A stretch of DNA of 64,000 bases from Amphibalanus amphitrite (taxonomy: Eukaryota; Arthropoda; Thecostraca; Balanomorpha; Balanidae), in the NCBI RefSeq assembly GCF_019059575.1, contig NW_024883093.1:74544-138543 (forward strand). The letters are read 5' to 3'. Positions 1 to 11,838 of this stretch are shown here, one piece after another. Under the pieces are notes generated by a model. It ran no database searches. It was not told where the DNA came from and saw only the letters and a program-made list of their open reading frames with translations. The position numbers and the translations under genes were made by a program. How positions within the stretch are numbered: position 1 is the stretch's first letter; the number at the start of each line of letters is the position of its first letter.

Positions 1-31
<31 letters not shown>

Positions 32-135
32 CTCGCTCTCGCTCTCGCTCTCGCTCTCGCTCTCGCTCTCGCTCTCGCTCTCGCTCTCGCTCTCGCTCTC
101 TCTCTCTCTTCTCTCCTCTCCTCTCCTCTCCTCTC

Positions 136-200
<65 letters not shown>
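1..200. repeat. (CT)n / (CTCGCT)n microsatellite
   Basis: A pure TC tract with an internal TCTCGC block at about 25-100 and a CTCCT block at about 110-150. It continues past the window edge. Confidence 0.98.
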
Positions 201-202
<2 letters not shown>

Positions 203-1543
203 ACCCGTGCCTACCTCGGCCGTGAGCACCAGCGTTCTGTTTTTCTTCCCGTCCCTCTTCTGTGTGCCTCCTATCGCGTTTCCACTTCCCGGCAGTGCAC
301 GGATGACCTTCGACCAAGCTTCACGTGACCTTTTGTGTCGTGAGCCTCCGCATCGTGTGATGTAGTGGACGACAGACCGCGCGCGGGCCTGCGTCACAAA
401 TACGGATCGCTGGTTCTACGGAGAAAATACGACCGGGGAGAGGCAGCGGCATTGACGGCTGTTGTGCAGGGTTGACCTCGATAGGTGTTCGGTGACCCAG
501 GAAGTTTGGATGAGGATGGAGATGCGGAAGAGCTCGATGCTGCTGTCTTAGCGGCATGTTTTTCTTGAATTTATTTTTTTCCAAGACAAGCTGCATCTTT
601 CGTTCATAGATGCATGTAGTTTTGCCATGACATCTTATCGGACAAACATGAAAACTGTGTCTGTCCGAACTATGAAATAATGTAACTGCATGTTTCCTCA
701 TCTGCAAACACCAAAATGCACCCGCGTCATTCCACTCGTTGCATACAAATTTACTAGCATTGCTCCGGCCAAAACACTGCATCAAGATTCCCATCAGGTA
801 CACCTCCGTCCGCCATATTGATTGCACGTTTAGTTGCACTTCACTTGTGCGCAGCCTGCAATTTTGTCATCAATTGCCCTCGAGAGGTTCGGAGATGCAG
901 GCGAGCCGGAGATCATTGACTTTTGACCCGTTAATTGAGCTGTGACGTCACAACTGGGTGTGACGTGACGTCACCTTTTGCTGATGTAAATTGACTTCCT
1001 TGCTGACTAGCTTTTGCACTTTTTCATTGAAACGCTTTCATAGGAACATCGATATGCTGTAAGCTGTTATTTCTCATGTTTTTTTTGCACATAGACTGTT
1101 ATCCATCGGCTGGTATTTTTTATTGTTCCTGTTTATGCATTGTTCAGCATGTGATGAAAACGTATGGCTCCCATCCCATAGTCTCGACCAATGACCTCAC
1201 ACCAATGTAGCCAATCCGACTGGAGGGATCGGCCAAATAGCATAATCGCTGGTACGTCATGCACGAAATTAGGCTGCTGATATGGGCAGTGTGGTAGACA
1301 ATGCAAACATTATGCAGTGGCGGATCCAGGCGGCATTTAGGGGAGAGCATATGTCACCGCGGCTTGACTGCTAAGTGGTGGTAACCAAATGGAAAGTCAG
1401 TGCATTTTTTACGGAGGCTGATCTACGCTTCTTTAGTAGGCATACGACATGTGAAGTTTTTTGTTTCATATTTATTTCCAAAATTCCATTCACATCTATG
1501 GTAGGCGCATTTATCTATCTTCACCTTCACCAGCCATGTTGCC
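201..1543. other. No gene seen
   Basis: Minus-strand frames up to 172 codons (321-839) have no motif and biased composition. A TGACGTCA-rich patch lies at 943-976. Otherwise I see nothing. Confidence 0.5.
1316..1345. repeat. Solo hAT-like terminus
   Basis: GCAGTGGCGGATCCAGGCGG matches the terminal type of the 7474-7750 element. No matching far end with a target duplication was found; a possible partner near 2385-2405 lies inside another element and lacks the 8-bp repeat. Confidence 0.4.
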
Positions 1544-1829
1544 TTGGAAACCATAGGCGGCGGAACGGGGGGGGCACCGGGGCACCGTGCCCCCCCTTGA
1601 ATTCTGCAAGGGGGGCACCAATAGCAAGGTGCCCCCCCCTTAAATTTGATGTATTAGTACTAGGGGCAGATTCGGGGAAAACTCCAAGGGGAGGGCCATG
1701 AATCGAAGTGGTGCCCCTACCTATGCCCAAAATTAAAACCTCAACGGATTTCGGCCACTTAATTTTGGTGGTGCCCTATTTTCAGTTTTTTTATTTTCTT
1801 TATTTTTGGTTAGTCATGTGATGACTAGT

Positions 1830-2350
1830 GCCCCTGCACCTGCTAGGCCGCTGATGCCCCTGGAAAGACTGTGGTACCTACCTACCCTGCCCCTGACAAG
1901 CCTACGGTGGGCCCTGACATGACTTAGGTGCCCATGGGCCCTGACAGGCCTGTGGTGTCCTTGCTAAGCCTGTGGTGTCCCTGGGCCTTGGCAGGTTTGT
2001 GGTGCCCCTGTTAGAACGCAGGTGCCCTTGACAGGTTTGTGGTGCCTCTGACAATCCTAAATTGCCAACGACAGGCTTGTCGTGCCCTTGACAGGCCCAT
2101 GGTGCCCTTGCGAGGCCGGTGGTTCCCCTGCGAATCCGATAGTGCCCCTGGCAGGCCTCTGGTGCCCCTGGCAGGTCTGTGGTGCCCCTGGAAGACCTGT
2201 AGTGCTTTTGCTAGGCCGATGGTGCTCCTGACAGGCCTGTGGTGCCACTGACAGGCCCGTGGTGCCCCTGCTAGGCCTATGGTACCCCTGGCGGGCCTGT
2301 GGTGCCCCTGTCGGCTGTCAGGCCTGTGGTGCTCCTGGCAGGCATGTGGT
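1830..2350. repeat. Minisatellite inside the hAT element (about 20-21 bp unit)
   Basis: Over twenty degenerate units of the form GGTGCCCCTGACAGGCCTGT. Both strands stay open over short stretches only because of this periodicity; the frames are not genes. Confidence 0.85.
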
Positions 2351-2574
2351 GACCCCAGGCCCTAAGTCATGACCCATGTGACCTCCACCCTGGGATTCGC
2401 CACTGATTAGTACCATGCGATGGCTTCTTGGTAATTTGTTACATGTAGGATTAATGGAATTTATCAAACGAGAATAAGGAAGAGACAAACACATAGGTAC
2501 TTGGGGATCAGCTTAAAGTTAACCACACATACGGGCAGGGGTGTAATTTTCCTAAAATGATTGTGGGTGCCCAG

Positions 2575-3330
2575 CTGTAGGGGCGCCCGGCGCCAGGCCG
2601 TTTTGGGGCGCGATAGATATTCTTTATGTGGGAGCCTAAATTAACACCGAATTTGATAACATTGCTAGCCGAATGGCGCTTCAAGTGACGTGTCTGACTA
2701 AGCAAATACACGCTTAAAAGTGGAAACTGACCGGAAGGACGTAAAAAGCTGTAGAGGGCGCCATCCAGTAGGAGGGGCACCAAATGTGGAGGCACCAGAC
2801 GGTTACGACTTACGAGGGCGCCGTGAGACGATGAAAAGGGCGCCATTCTCTTGGGAGGGCGCCGAGTGATTGAAAACGCTATGTGGTCCAGGGGCGCTAA
2901 GAGGCCAGAAGGGCGCCGCACAGTCAGTAGTGCTACGTTGGTGGGGACGTGGGGACGCCAGATGGTTACGAGGGCGCATTGAGATCATGAAAAGGGCGCC
3001 ATTCTCGTAAAAGGGTGCCGAGTGATTGAAAACGCTATATGTGGTTCAGGGGCGCTGAGAGGCCAGAAGGGCGCCGAACAGTCGAGGGATGCACGGTGAA
3101 CAGAGACCTAAGGACGCGAGACGGTCAGGAGGGCGCCGTTAGACCATGAGAATGGCGCGGTGCTGTCAAAAGTGCGCCATTCTCCCAGAAGGGCGCCGAG
3201 TGATTAAAAACGCTATATTATCCATGAACGCGAGACGGTCAGGAGGACGCCGTTAGAGCATGCGAAGGGCACCGTACTCTCGAAAGGACGCTTGCAGCCT
3301 TGTAAAAGACTTGTGGGTGCATTTTCATCA
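2575..3330. repeat. Complex GGGCGCC-rich tandem repeat inside the hAT element
   Basis: Phrases such as GGGCGCCGAGTGATTGAAAA and GCTATATGTGGTTCAGGGGC recur about every 150-170 bp (near 2855-2895, 3015-3055 and 3190-3230), interleaved with AGACGGTCAGGAGG-type units. It shows higher-order tandem duplication. Confidence 0.75.
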
Positions 3331-3467
3331 TTGTGTGGGCATACATAATTCAGGATTGTGGGTGCATATGCCCCCACAAAGAGATATAAAATTACACCCC
3401 TGCATACGGGGGTGAACTGCCATTTTCGTTTAGTAAAAAATAAAATTAAAAAAAATCATCGTGTCAG

Positions 3468-3545
3468 GGCTGTGACGAAAAATAAGTGGCCTAAATCCGA
3501 TGAGAAAACAGGATTTGGGGGTACCCTAGGTTTGGCTCCTTGAGC
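3468..3545. repeat. Dispersed ~75-bp repeat, copy A
   Basis: AATAAGTGGCCTAAATCCGA and GGATTTGGGGGTACCCTAGG recur at 62342-62420 (direct) and, more diverged, at 62951-63003 (inverted). In copy A it lies at the right end of the 1552-3586 hAT element. Confidence 0.8.
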
Positions 3546-3594
3546 CATGGTGCCCCCCCTTGTCTCAAATCGTTCCGCCGCCTATGTTGGAAAC

Positions 3595-4180
3595 GTCTTC
3601 TTATAACGGCCACCTGGTTGAAGCTCCCGGCTCTAGTCCTAGCGTAGTTCCGTGAGCCGGCATACATTCCCAAACCACTGCAGGCGCGAACCGCACCCTC
3701 CAAACCGTCCGCTAACGCCAGCCCCAGGCGCTCGAGCGCTTATCTCAGTACCACGCAGCGGCCGCCGGCCGGCGGCGTAGCTGATGACGTCACGTCCGAG
3801 CTCCAGTGACGTCATGCAGCGACCGGAAGCCGAGTTTCCGGCGAGAATTTCCGGCGCTGCAGTGGACCTCCTGGTCTGAGGAGAGATAAAACTGGTCAGC
3901 GAGATCGCCGAGACCTCTGTAACGGTGTAAGGTGACGGCTGGATGGTGGACATTTTAGGGTTACTTTTTGTCATACCCAACCCAAGTAGTTTTAGTTCAA
4001 GTCATACACGTCCGTTGCATTGTTCTCTATATAGATTGCGTTGCAATATGTCTCTCCAATTCGCCTTTTCGTTTTAGTTGAGGTGCTGCCTGTTCTGCTC
4101 GCTCAGGCCGAGTTCAAAGCAGAACATGGTTTTAAACTTTTGTCAAAAGTTCAACATCTCCTTGCATCGAACATTTTATT
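3595..4180. other. No gene seen; GC-rich patch with CRE-like sites
   Basis: GCAGCGGCCGCCGGCCGGC at about 3755, TGACGTCA at about 3784 and TGACGTCAT at about 3807. It could be a CpG-type promoter, but no coding exon follows. Confidence 0.4.
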
Positions 4181-4184
4181 TTAA

Positions 4185-5360
4185 CCCTCGCCCCAGTGGG
4201 GGGGGGGGGCATATGTTACCACCCTGTCGCGTTTTTTGCGTGTGAATAAAAAACCGCGGCGCGTAGCGCCGCGCCGCTTGGGTTAGCTTTTGGTACATCA
4301 ATTTTGGACAATGTGTGAAATTTTTGACCCCAGGTTATGTCAGGTCAGGTCACCAGGTCAAGTTAACTGACCAAGCCTAAAAAAAGTTTGCAATCATGTC
4401 CAGCCTGCAGTGTTTGTCAGAAAGGTTTCAAACTTAGTGGGTTGCATGCTGTTATGGGCGCCTACAACTTATATATCTCGGATTTTTTATATCCGTGACC
4501 TAAGGTCAGGTCAGTGGCGAAACCTTTCCATTACAAGTCAATGGAAAAAAATGAAAATGCCTCTAGATCCGTGTGTACGCATCGGAACAGTCCAAATATT
4601 TCAGAATCACAATGATTTAGTCCACTCGTGATGACCAAGGTGTCATTTTTGCTGATAGCCTCTAGACAGGTCATCCGAGGTCACTTGAGGCTACAAACAG
4701 TTTTTTGCCAATAACTCGCGATTGGAAAGAGATAGAACGCTGGGGATGGTCTCATTGTGTTTGCCTTGTTGAGACGCATCGACTGATATGCAACATGACC
4801 TTTTCCGGTAAGGTCATGACCTTGACCTGAGGTCAAATTTTCAACTTGACCTTTCAAGGTCAAATTATAGTTCATTCGACGTGTCTCGGCGAGAGGAACA
4901 CGATTCTGGCAATAGAAATGTCGTGGCTTTTTGTAGTCGAAAGTTATTGTCGAAAAACACTTTTCGTAAAAACAGCTATTTTTGGACTTTTTGCCCTCTG
5001 GAGGCCAAACCGTTGACCTGAGGTCAATATTGATAATGACCTTTTCAAAAGAAGAGTTTAAAAGCTATCGATTGCTTTTCCCTGCGTTATTCTAGCTACC
5101 ATAGTTCCTGAGATAGCGGCATGTTTTCTGAAAAATATAATGACAATTGGCAAATTTTGACCTTTGATGACCTCTGGTGACCCCAATACTGCTCTAAGGT
5201 GAAAAATGACCGAAATACTTTCAAACGTACGCATTGAGAGCTATCGACTGCTTTTTACCGCGTCTTTCTAGCCCTCTTAGTTTTTGAGTTAGAGGTGGGT
5301 GGTAACATATGCCCCCCCTCACTAGGGCGAAGTTGGCTGAGACCGCCACTGGGGCGCGGG
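4185..5360. mobile_element. TTAA-flanked G-hairpin element, copy 1 (diverged subfamily)
   Basis: TTAA lies at 4181-4184 and 5361-5364. Ends are CCCTCGCCCC / GGGGCGCGGG. Subterminal sequences GGCATATGTTACCACC / GGTGGTAACATATGCC are inverted. The interior carries the family's GC palindrome (4251-4275) and many AGGTCA/TGACCT motifs. TTAA duplication with CCC termini fits a piggyBac-like non-autonomous element; the superfamily is inferred since no transposase is present. Confidence 0.88.
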
Positions 5361-5364
5361 TTAA

Positions 5365-6100
5365 TAGTATACCTTGTCAATATACAAACGGTATACTAAA
5401 GCAGTTATTGGCGTTGGTCGGACATTCTGAACCGTGATACACTAAAGCTGCAAATGCAAGCACCTATACCTTTATGGCTTGCGGCTCAGAATTACGTGAT
5501 GGATGCACAATTCCACATTGAGTGGCATGTGATGCCTGAGTTAGTATGATGACACATCGCTTACGAGGACAATTGATAACACATAATGACTCCTGATGAT
5601 AACTATCATCTCACGATGAAAAATAGATGACACCGTGTCCGAAAACCGCCCATTTGGGTACTTGGCAAAAAAACACCCATTTGGGTATAACTTGGCTACC
5701 TCGATTATGGCAACATAACCGGTCATGACAAATGCTGCGGCTTGAGAAGGCGAAATACCAGACTGCAGTACATGCTACCTTCCCGCAGCCTTTCCCACGG
5801 TCACGTGATCACGACATTCCCTTTAGACGTTTGTGGTTGTGGTTTGCGACTGTCCAGAGTGGTTTTCTTGACCTTGATGCTGCTTTGCATGCCGACACGC
5901 TCTTTCTGTCCAAACTCCAATGAATAATGAATGGTGCCCGTGGGCGGATATGAATGAGTAGCTGGAATCAAAATTCGCAGAGATACAACTAACCGACCGC
6001 ACTTACGGTAAAAATTTGATACCATTGTTTTACCCGAATCTTATTCAGCTTCTAAGTTTGTGACAATAGGTGCATCAGCTATTGTGCTTGTTTCCCTAGT
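5365..6100. other. No feature seen between two TTAA elements
   Basis: AT-rich unique-looking sequence. Short frames only. CCCATTTGGGTA occurs twice at about 5648-5690. Confidence 0.5.
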
Positions 6101-6104
6101 TTAA

Positions 6105-7296
6105 CCCGCGCCCCGCGGGGGGGGGTGTTTGAACACCCCCCCCCTTGCGGTTTTTCGCGAATATCTCAAAAACGGCGGCGCTCCGCGCCGCCGTTTTTGG
6201 TACACCTTATCATACATCAATTCTACACATGTTGTGAAAATTTCAGACCAAGGTCATTCAAGGTCAGGTCACCAGGTCACTTGAAGTGACCTCACCTCAT
6301 AAAAAGTTTCAATGTCTGTCATAGCTACACCGAGTGACCGATCGCTTTGAAACTTTCAGCGATTGCTAAGAGCAATAGCATGTACAAAATGTATATCTCA
6401 GAATTTTGATATCGATGACCTAAGGTCAGGTCAATTTTGCGACCTCCCCATTATAAGTCAATGGGAGAAAATTGAAATGTGCCTCTTTTGGATGAAAGAC
6501 ATTATAAACACTCCCAAACACCGAATTACAAGTGGTTTAGGCACACTGAACTTGAAAATGGTGTCCGTGACCCTTGTTTATGCCCTGAGGTCATCATAGG
6601 TCACGAATGGTATCTAACAGTTTTTCGCAAATAACTTTTGATAGAGGCATGCTAGAGCGATAAAAACGACTTAGATGTGTTCAGCACGATGATACGGATC
6701 GACTGGTATGCAACATGACCCTTTCCGGTCAGGTCATGACCTTGACCTGAGGTCAAATTTTCAAGTTGACCTTTCAAGGTCAAGTTATATTTCATTCGAT
6801 GCGTCTTGACGAGAGGAACACGATGCCGGTAAAAGTAAGCTCGTACAAGGCTTTGGTCAAAAGTTATTGCATAAAATCTGTTTTCGAAAAAATCGGCTAT
6901 TTTTGCAGTTTTTGCCCCCTGCAGGCAAAACCGCTGACGGTAGGTCAAATCTGAGAGAATTACACAGAAAGGGCGTTAATAGGGCTATCGAATGCGCTTT
7001 TCCGCGGCGCTGTAGCTCTATTGGTTCCCAAGTTATGCGTTGGCTTCTTGGAAATTTTCGACATTCGACCTGGAAATCGGCGAAATTTTGCCTTCAATGA
7101 CCTCTGGTGACCTGACCTTTGACCTGACCAAAAAATTGACCGAAGTGATTTCGTCATTATTTTTTACGCTCTTTCGAACGCCGCCTTCCGCGTATCGCTA
7201 CGTGGCCCAGGAGCCGAGTTAGAAGGGGGGGGGGGTGTTCAAACACCCCCCCCCCCAGCAGGGCGTGGAAATCCAGGACCCCCAGCCGGGCGCGGG
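6105..7296. mobile_element. TTAA-flanked G-hairpin element, copy 2 (reference copy)
   Basis: TTAA at 6101-6104 and 7297-7300; ends CCCGCGCCCC / CCGGGCGCGGG. The left subterminal hairpin is a G-run, TGTTTGAACA, then a C-run; a matching one lies near 7226-7257. A GC palindrome lies at about 6170-6200. At least a dozen AGGTCA or TGACCT sites occur. It is 1,192 bp, almost the same length as the copies at 27-29 kb, and its 60-100-codon open frames are not conserved as proteins. Confidence 0.9.
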
Positions 7297-7473
7297 TTAA
7301 GATCCACTGCGATCATAGCTAACGAATCATATTCATAATCCACTGCGTCCACTGTTGCGTTCATAACTGCCAAAGTTTCAGTCGTTCAAACGATCGCACG
7401 CGGTTTTGCTACAGACGCCTACGTCCCACATTATCAGTTACAGTGTCATATGCCATTTACCGCTGCACTCGAC

Positions 7474-7750
7474 CAGTGGCAGATCCAGGAGGAAGGGGGG
7501 GGGGCGTTTGGGGCAAATGCCATCCCCTCCCGCAGTGCCCGAAACCGAGAACATTTTGTGGTTTTTCGAGAATAAAAAGAAAACAAAACAACTTTTGTGA
7601 ATAAAAGAATAAAAAGTTTGTTGTAAACTGCTCAGTATTGCATGAGAGATCGAAATCCGGGGAGTTTTTGTAAATTGGAGAAGCTTTTTTTGGGGGTGCC
7701 CCCTGCAGCGTCCAAGCCCGCCTTTCTGGATCCGCCCAGATCCGCCAGTG
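7474..7750. mobile_element. Short hAT MITE, 277 bp
   Basis: Ends CAGTGGCAGATCCAGG / GGATCCGCCCAGATCCGCCAGTG, with an exact 8-bp duplication CACTCGAC at 7466-7473 and 7751-7758. CAGTGGCGGATCCAGG is a common hAT terminus, and a solo end of the same kind occurs at about 1316-1331. Non-coding. Confidence 0.9.
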
Positions 7751-7758
7751 CACTCGAC

Positions 7759-8766
7759 TGCAGTTTTACTGCGATAATTCCATCACGACACGTGCGCTAT
7801 CGCACCGTTCGCCGCGCAGCCATGACGCAGTCACAACAGCCACATTCAGCACGAGGCCAGTCCATTTGCATATTCAGTGATGTTTGCTGACTACATTTGC
7901 TCACTGCAGCGCAGATAAAACATGGACGGGTGCATAGACCGGAGCGCTGCAGGAAAATCCCCAGACGTTTTGCCGATGGATAGCTAAAATAAACTGTAAA
8001 CACTGCACACAGCAAGCACACCAAGCAAACGTGCTTTGATGTCTATACCTAGTGGTCCTATAGACCTGGCATTGGAAGCTGGATGTGAAACCAATTTTTT
8101 CGTGGCCATTTATACACATTGGGAATTGGGACACGTAAATGGCAACGGGACGGTTGAGTATACAATTATGCATGAATACTACATAGATGAAGAGGTGAAC
8201 AAATAGTAATGTGAACGAAATTCAGCCGTGCATTTCTTTTGATATGGGTATTTAATATTTACGTTGTTCGAAATACAGTGTAACACGACAAATAACTTAT
8301 TGTGACAGGTGACGTTCAGTTCGCTGTTGGTGTGCCGTCGAAAATAAACACGAGAAGAAACTCGCTGATATGACTTTTATTGGTCACTGATACCAGTATC
8401 ACTGTCATCGATATCACTATCACTACTCACACACGGAAGTTTCGAAATCAAAATTCCGCGAACAGCGCATCCTTGTTTATCGAATTTTTGTTTAAATATT
8501 TTTGAACGCGATATTAGCTGATATCAAGTTTTAAATGTGGCCTTAGGTGATCTGGAATTACAATTTTTGCTTGCTCAACGTGGAAAGTGTATCATACTTT
8601 TGTGGCAATATATTCGATGTTTATCGACCGTGGAAGCCATGACACGCAGCTGCAGACGATTTCTGGACTGTTGACGACCTTCTACGCGACCGAGTACCGA
8701 CGAAAACCGTCCTTCACTGTTGCCTACCATCCTCACTGCCGCAGGCAACCAACGTGAAGCAGTCCA
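7759..8766. other. No gene seen
   Basis: Unique-looking sequence with frames of 90 codons or fewer and no motif. GATATCACTATCACTACTCA-type degenerate repeats near 8395-8430. Confidence 0.5.
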
Positions 8767-9015
8767 CTCACACTACACTTACACTTATTCCACTTAAGCA
8801 CTGTTGTTTACTGTCGCCGACTGCCGCTTGCGGTGTGGTGCGCCACAGACATACTCCGACTGTCGCTAGAACCGTCGCCGACAGTCGCTCACTGCTGTAT
8901 ACCACATAAATACACCGCTCCACTGTCACTGTCGCTAACTGTCGCCCACTGTCGTGTGTTACCGACATTCTCCCTACTGTCGCTAGCTATCGCTGACTGT
9001 CGCTTAGTGCTGTAC
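8767..9015. repeat. Degenerate CTGTCGCTGA minisatellite (first array)
   Basis: About twenty loose units of ACTGTCGCTGACTGTCGC, period about 10. It ends in GCTGTACAGTAGGTCTATTA, which recurs inverted at 14.4 kb. Open frames over it are composition artefacts. Confidence 0.75.
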
Positions 9016-9260
9016 AGTAGGTCTATTAAAAAAGTCCCCAGCACCAGTGGGCGCTGCCTTCGCTGAGCCGAACCCCCGTCTGCCTGTCCCATATCGCGCC
9101 GGGCTCAGGTCAGGTAGGGTCAGCGGGACCGCTCGGTCCGGCCCGCGGGCGGTGGACGGGCGGCCGGTAACGCTTTCCGCCAGCCAGCTGTAGAATCCAA
9201 CAAACGGGACGGCCACCGCTCAGCGCAGCGAAACCGGTGTTAAAGAATGGCAGTAGATGT
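9012..9260. repeat. GC-rich flank with partner near 14.2-14.4 kb
   Basis: GTAGGTCTATTAAAAAAGTC is followed by GC-rich sequence. At 14400-14430 the inverted form appears with a similar GC-rich neighbour. I see no gene in it. Confidence 0.55.
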
Positions 9261-9329
9261 TCATGGCCACAATGATTATGAGATAATCATTGTTAGCCCG
9301 TGCCCCACAGGAATGCCTAGACTCTCACT

Positions 9330-11110
9330 GTTGGAGGGGAAATGGGGATTGAGCATCATTCTTATAACTCAGCTTTGGGCATTTAAAAGGTATTCGAAGT
9401 AGCGTCAAAAGTAGCAAAAAGAAAAAAAAATACTTCAGCCAGTTTTGGATCGGGTCATAGCCAGAGGTCATGTCACTAGAGGTCATCGATGGTAAAATTT
9501 TGCTTAGACAGGGTGCGTTGCGCGCACCGGTGCATTGGGTTTCCAACTTCCATGGAAACATGATCAGACTCGGAAGCTCGCAACGCTAGCGTGGAGCCGA
9601 ATTCATATCAACCGCCGCAACAATGCAGCAGCGCAGCGCAGCGTGCTGCAGCGCGGGGCCGTGAAACACCGCCCAGGGCTATCTATGTGTCAGGGCAATC
9701 CAACCCACGTGATGGGGCTCGGCCCCAGCGGAGCATGAGGCCCAGGACTCCCGCCCAGGCCCCCTGTCTCCCCCTAATTCCTATCATCCTTCCCACTCTG
9801 AAATCGACCGAAAGAGCCTAACCTAATACAACAATAACTAGCTCTACCGCTATGTCTGAATAGTATTGTCAGATTTAATTAAGGTCAACGGCTTAGCATG
9901 TAAATAACAACAACGGCCACCATCGGTATTATGAGAAAACCAATTGCTTTTCCAAAAACACTAAAAGTTTTTAGCTTAAAACTTGCATGAAATTAATTTT
10001 ACCAGCCTCGTGTTACTCTTATCAAAACGCTTCGAATGAATCAAAAGTTGATCTTCAAAGGTCATTTGAAAAATTTGGCCTAAGTTCAAAGACATGACCT
10101 GACCAGAAATGATCATAGTGCATAGCAGGATATTAGATCCGTATCGTGGAATTTACAAACACTTCAGCTGACTTCATAACTTAAGCATGTTTATCAAAAA
10201 TAATTATTACATGGCTCATATGTAAGCTGGGTGTGTGAACATGCTTACGAGTTACGAGTATGTTGACCGTAACTGATAATGTTCTGTTGGCCACAATTTC
10301 TATATTTAATTTATCCTCCCGGATTTCATTCATATTTTTGTTAATGACACCTTGACGATGTCGAGAAAGAACGCTTAGGAGATTTAACAGCCTGAAATAC
10401 ATTCAGTATAAGGAAGGTTCAAGGGTGCTAGATTCCTTCCGTCCTCGCTATCCTCAGGAAAAACCAATCCGCATCGCCCCTAGTCTTCATGCTTCCCTCT
10501 CGGGACTGGAGGTCACCCCACCAGCCAACCTGTAGTTGATGTCGGATCCATTCCAGGACACATAATCCTCTTCGGGTGACCGTTTGGGAGACGTCTGGAC
10601 CGTCCCGACAGGGCAATCGTCCCACGGGAACAGCCTCGCTTCCGCAGATCACTGTCGCTGGCTCGCACAACCCAGTTACTACACCAGAGCATAGTTATGT
10701 CATGCAAGGGCCTTTTCAGACCGAAAAAGATGGCCCCAAACAAAGCAAACCATTTTCTCATTCAGTATTGTATCTCATCAAGCACCACATGTTTTCAGAG
10801 TGTTTATTATGCGTTCCGTCCAAAAAAGCGCAGTTCAATTTTCTCCCATTGACTTGAGCGATCTCAAAATTGACCCGGCCTTTCTGTCAACAATTTCAAA
10901 CTTGCAAAGCAAACGTTTCAAATACATATACTGTTGCCCATTAAAATCGTTGAAAGTTCTGAAGCGATCGGTTAGTCGGTGTATTTAGATATGATGAGCA
11001 GAGGAACTTTCCTTGAGGTAAGGTCACTTGACGTGACCTGGTGTTATGACCTTGAATTGAAAGACTTGGGCGGGGAAAATGGGTCATTTGAAATCTTAAA
11101 ATGCTAGATT
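9330..11110. mobile_element. Old, interrupted relic of the TTAA G-hairpin family
   Basis: Blocks related to the intact copies appear in the same (inverted) order: 9395-9500, 9890-10140 (the CTCGTGTTACTCTTATC region and GACATGACCTGACC) and 10765-11060 (ATTTTCTCCCATTGACTT, GATCGGTTAGTCGGTGTA, GGTCACTTGACGTGACCTGG). Intervening DNA (about 9500-9880 and 10190-10760) looks foreign. Termini are not recognisable. Confidence 0.65.
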
Positions 11111-11838
11111 TTAATAATAATTGCAAACACTATCCCGGCCAAATAGTGAGTGCGAAGGGAGCGATTCCCCAACCCCATGTTTAGCTCCTATAATTGAGCT
11201 AGGTGCTAAAACCTCGCGGGAAAAAACGAGCGCTTGCGTCGTTACGTGACGCAGCGACTGGTACCCCATTTTAAAATATCAGTAACTTCTTAGGGCAGGT
11301 CAAGGGCCCCAAGGCATTTGATCGTTTTTTTTTTTGTAAATAACTTAACGCATTATCGTCATTTCGATACAATTGTGTTTTCTGTTCTCAAACGCGTCGA
11401 TTTATAGCTTTTTTGTTTAGGTGAAGCAATTTAGGATGTTTACCTCAGGTCAATGTCATGTTAGGGCAACGCAGGTCACGAAGCTGTTGAAAGGAGGACA
11501 TGTTGCATAACATTTGATTCGGCAAGTCTTGCAAAGTCCATTGATGGCTGTCCCGACTGGCTAGCTCATTTTGATCGGGAGTTATTGACAATACACTCCT
11601 ATGACCCTAGTGACGTCATAAATGACGTCACGCAAGGTGAGCAATGCAGAAGTGAAGCATTAGACCTTGCCAAGAATGTATGAAGTCACGATTGCATGTG
11701 CTTGAGGTATAGTTTCAGATCATTCCCGACGCCAAATTAACAGTTTCCATAATTCCCCATTACGCTCATGTATATGACATTAAGTGCATTGCGGATTACA
11801 TCATTGTATAACCGACAACCGTGCAGAGGTTTACTTAA

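Larger units (their letters stand above)
1552..3586. mobile_element. hAT-type non-autonomous element, 2.0 kb
   Basis: Perfect terminal inverted repeats CATAGGCGGCGGAAC / GTTCCGCCGCCTATG sit directly inside an identical 8-bp duplication TTGGAAAC (1544-1551 and 3587-3594). CA...TG ends and an 8-bp duplication are diagnostic of the hAT superfamily. No transposase is visible. The interior is dominated by two tandem repeat blocks. Confidence 0.92.

Noticed and set aside
1316-2405. A hAT element from CAGTGGCGGATCCAGG to CCTGGGATTCGCCACTG
   Set aside because: The second end lies inside another element and the flanks lack an 8-bp duplication.
6867-7222. Short frames repeated at 27.3-28.7 kb, which could suggest a conserved peptide
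   Set aside because: They recur only because the whole transposon is duplicated; termini and stops shift between copies and no frame is preserved preferentially.
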